12,097 bases of DNA, from positions 1-12,097 of the forward strand of contig CAQPRV010000012.1 in assembly GCA_948857205.1 (NCBI GenBank), given 5' to 3'. How positions within the stretch are numbered: position 1 is the stretch's first letter; each line of letters starts with the position of its first letter. This document shows, one piece after another, positions 11,986 to 12,097 of this stretch. The position numbers and the translations under genes are program-made. This DNA comes from an uncultured Clostridia bacterium. GTDB lineage: Bacteria; Bacillota; Clostridia; TANB77; CAG-508. The notes under the pieces are model-generated. The model was not told the DNA's origin. It worked only from the letters and a program-made list of their open reading frames with translations, and did no database searches.

Positions 11986-12097
11986 CGGAAAAAATATTTT
12001 CCGTTTTGCATATAATCTAAAGATTGATATCTTTTGCCTGTATGTTCACATTTTTCTTCTATTTCTATATATATTCTATTATTAACAAACTGTAAAG
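11982..12097 (-). CDS. Inverted partial copy of the CYTH-like gene, 5' end outside window
   Basis: On the minus strand the frame reads from 12097 to TAA at 11984-11982. Its first 32 residues are identical to residues 134-165 of the CYTH-like protein (ending SLDYM). It then leaves the parent sequence and reads NGKYFFR through the terminator hairpin before stopping. It therefore lacks the last 40 residues of the parent. Its stop overlaps the stop of the plus-strand gene. It is either a truncated inverted duplicate or a fold-back artefact of amplification or assembly at the contig end; I cannot decide from this window. Confidence 0.6.
   Translation of the reverse strand, partial: LQFVNNRIYIEIEEKCEHTGKRYQSLDYMQNGKYFFR
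11984..12007 (+). terminator. Perfect hairpin between convergent gene ends
   Basis: AACGGAAAA (11984-11992) pairs perfectly with TTTTCCGTT (11997-12005) around a 4-nt loop, followed by TT. It overlaps the stop of the CYTH-like gene and lies between it and the inverted copy, so it may terminate both directions. Confidence 0.75.
12009..12097 (-). repeat. Inverted repeat arm 2 (89 bp)
   Basis: Reverse-complement partner of 11765-11853 (88 of 89). It runs to the very last base of the window. The one mismatch lies 3 nt from the inner junction. Confidence 0.95.

Overview
The window is very AT-rich, uses the standard bacterial code (TGG for Trp, TGA only as stop), has strong AGGAGG-type ribosome binding sites and TTG starts, and carries gene families common in Clostridia. 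It is most likely a contig from an uncultured or gut-type Clostridia/Bacillota genome. No rRNA, tRNA or CRISPR array is visible. Both ends look like assembly break points: the left end is the tail of an IS3-family element, and the right end is an inverted copy of the last gene.

Region 1 (1-3622): the 3' end of an IS3-type transposase abuts, and has removed the start of, an ECF-type sigma factor with a C-terminal double-membrane-segment extension. Two tightly spaced genes follow: a membrane-anchored DUF3221/DUF4362-type protein and a membrane-anchored protein with a serpin-like C-terminal region. They form one operon closed by a terminator. The IS/gene junction creates a good hybrid promoter (TTGACA, 17 bp, TAGTAT).

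Region 2 (3623-5482): a two-gene PadR/SEDS operon. A strong promoter carries two tandem 20-bp operator-like repeats. The PadR regulator starts at TTG and overlaps a membrane protein that joins a permease-prefix domain to an FtsW/RodA/SpoVE-like body, apparently without the SEDS catalytic Asp.

Region 3 (5483-6209): a 69-aa protein resembling the RNA polymerase alpha C-terminal domain, then a small gene broken by one in-frame stop.

Region 4 (6210-8388): an excisionase/tyrosine-integrase pair with an operator-like inverted repeat in its promoter. A 0.5-kb gene-free stretch follows with a promoter, hairpins, direct repeats and the C-terminal remnant of a SEC-C zinc-motif gene. This looks like the end of an integrated element.

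Region 5 (8389-12097): an accessory block of small genes, several with their own promoter: a nucleoside deaminase, a BECR-fold (PBECR2-like) nuclease, a frameshifted ITPase/RdgB-like pyrophosphatase, a YwqG/DUF1963 protein and a CYTH-like protein. Between the nuclease and the pyrophosphatase lies the most intriguing non-coding feature, a promoter-driven segment whose helices fit a multibranched RNA with a kissing-loop contact (about 9356-9490). The block carries marks of recent rearrangement: a duplicated 34-bp gene leader, a frameshift and an 89-bp inverted repeat at the contig end.
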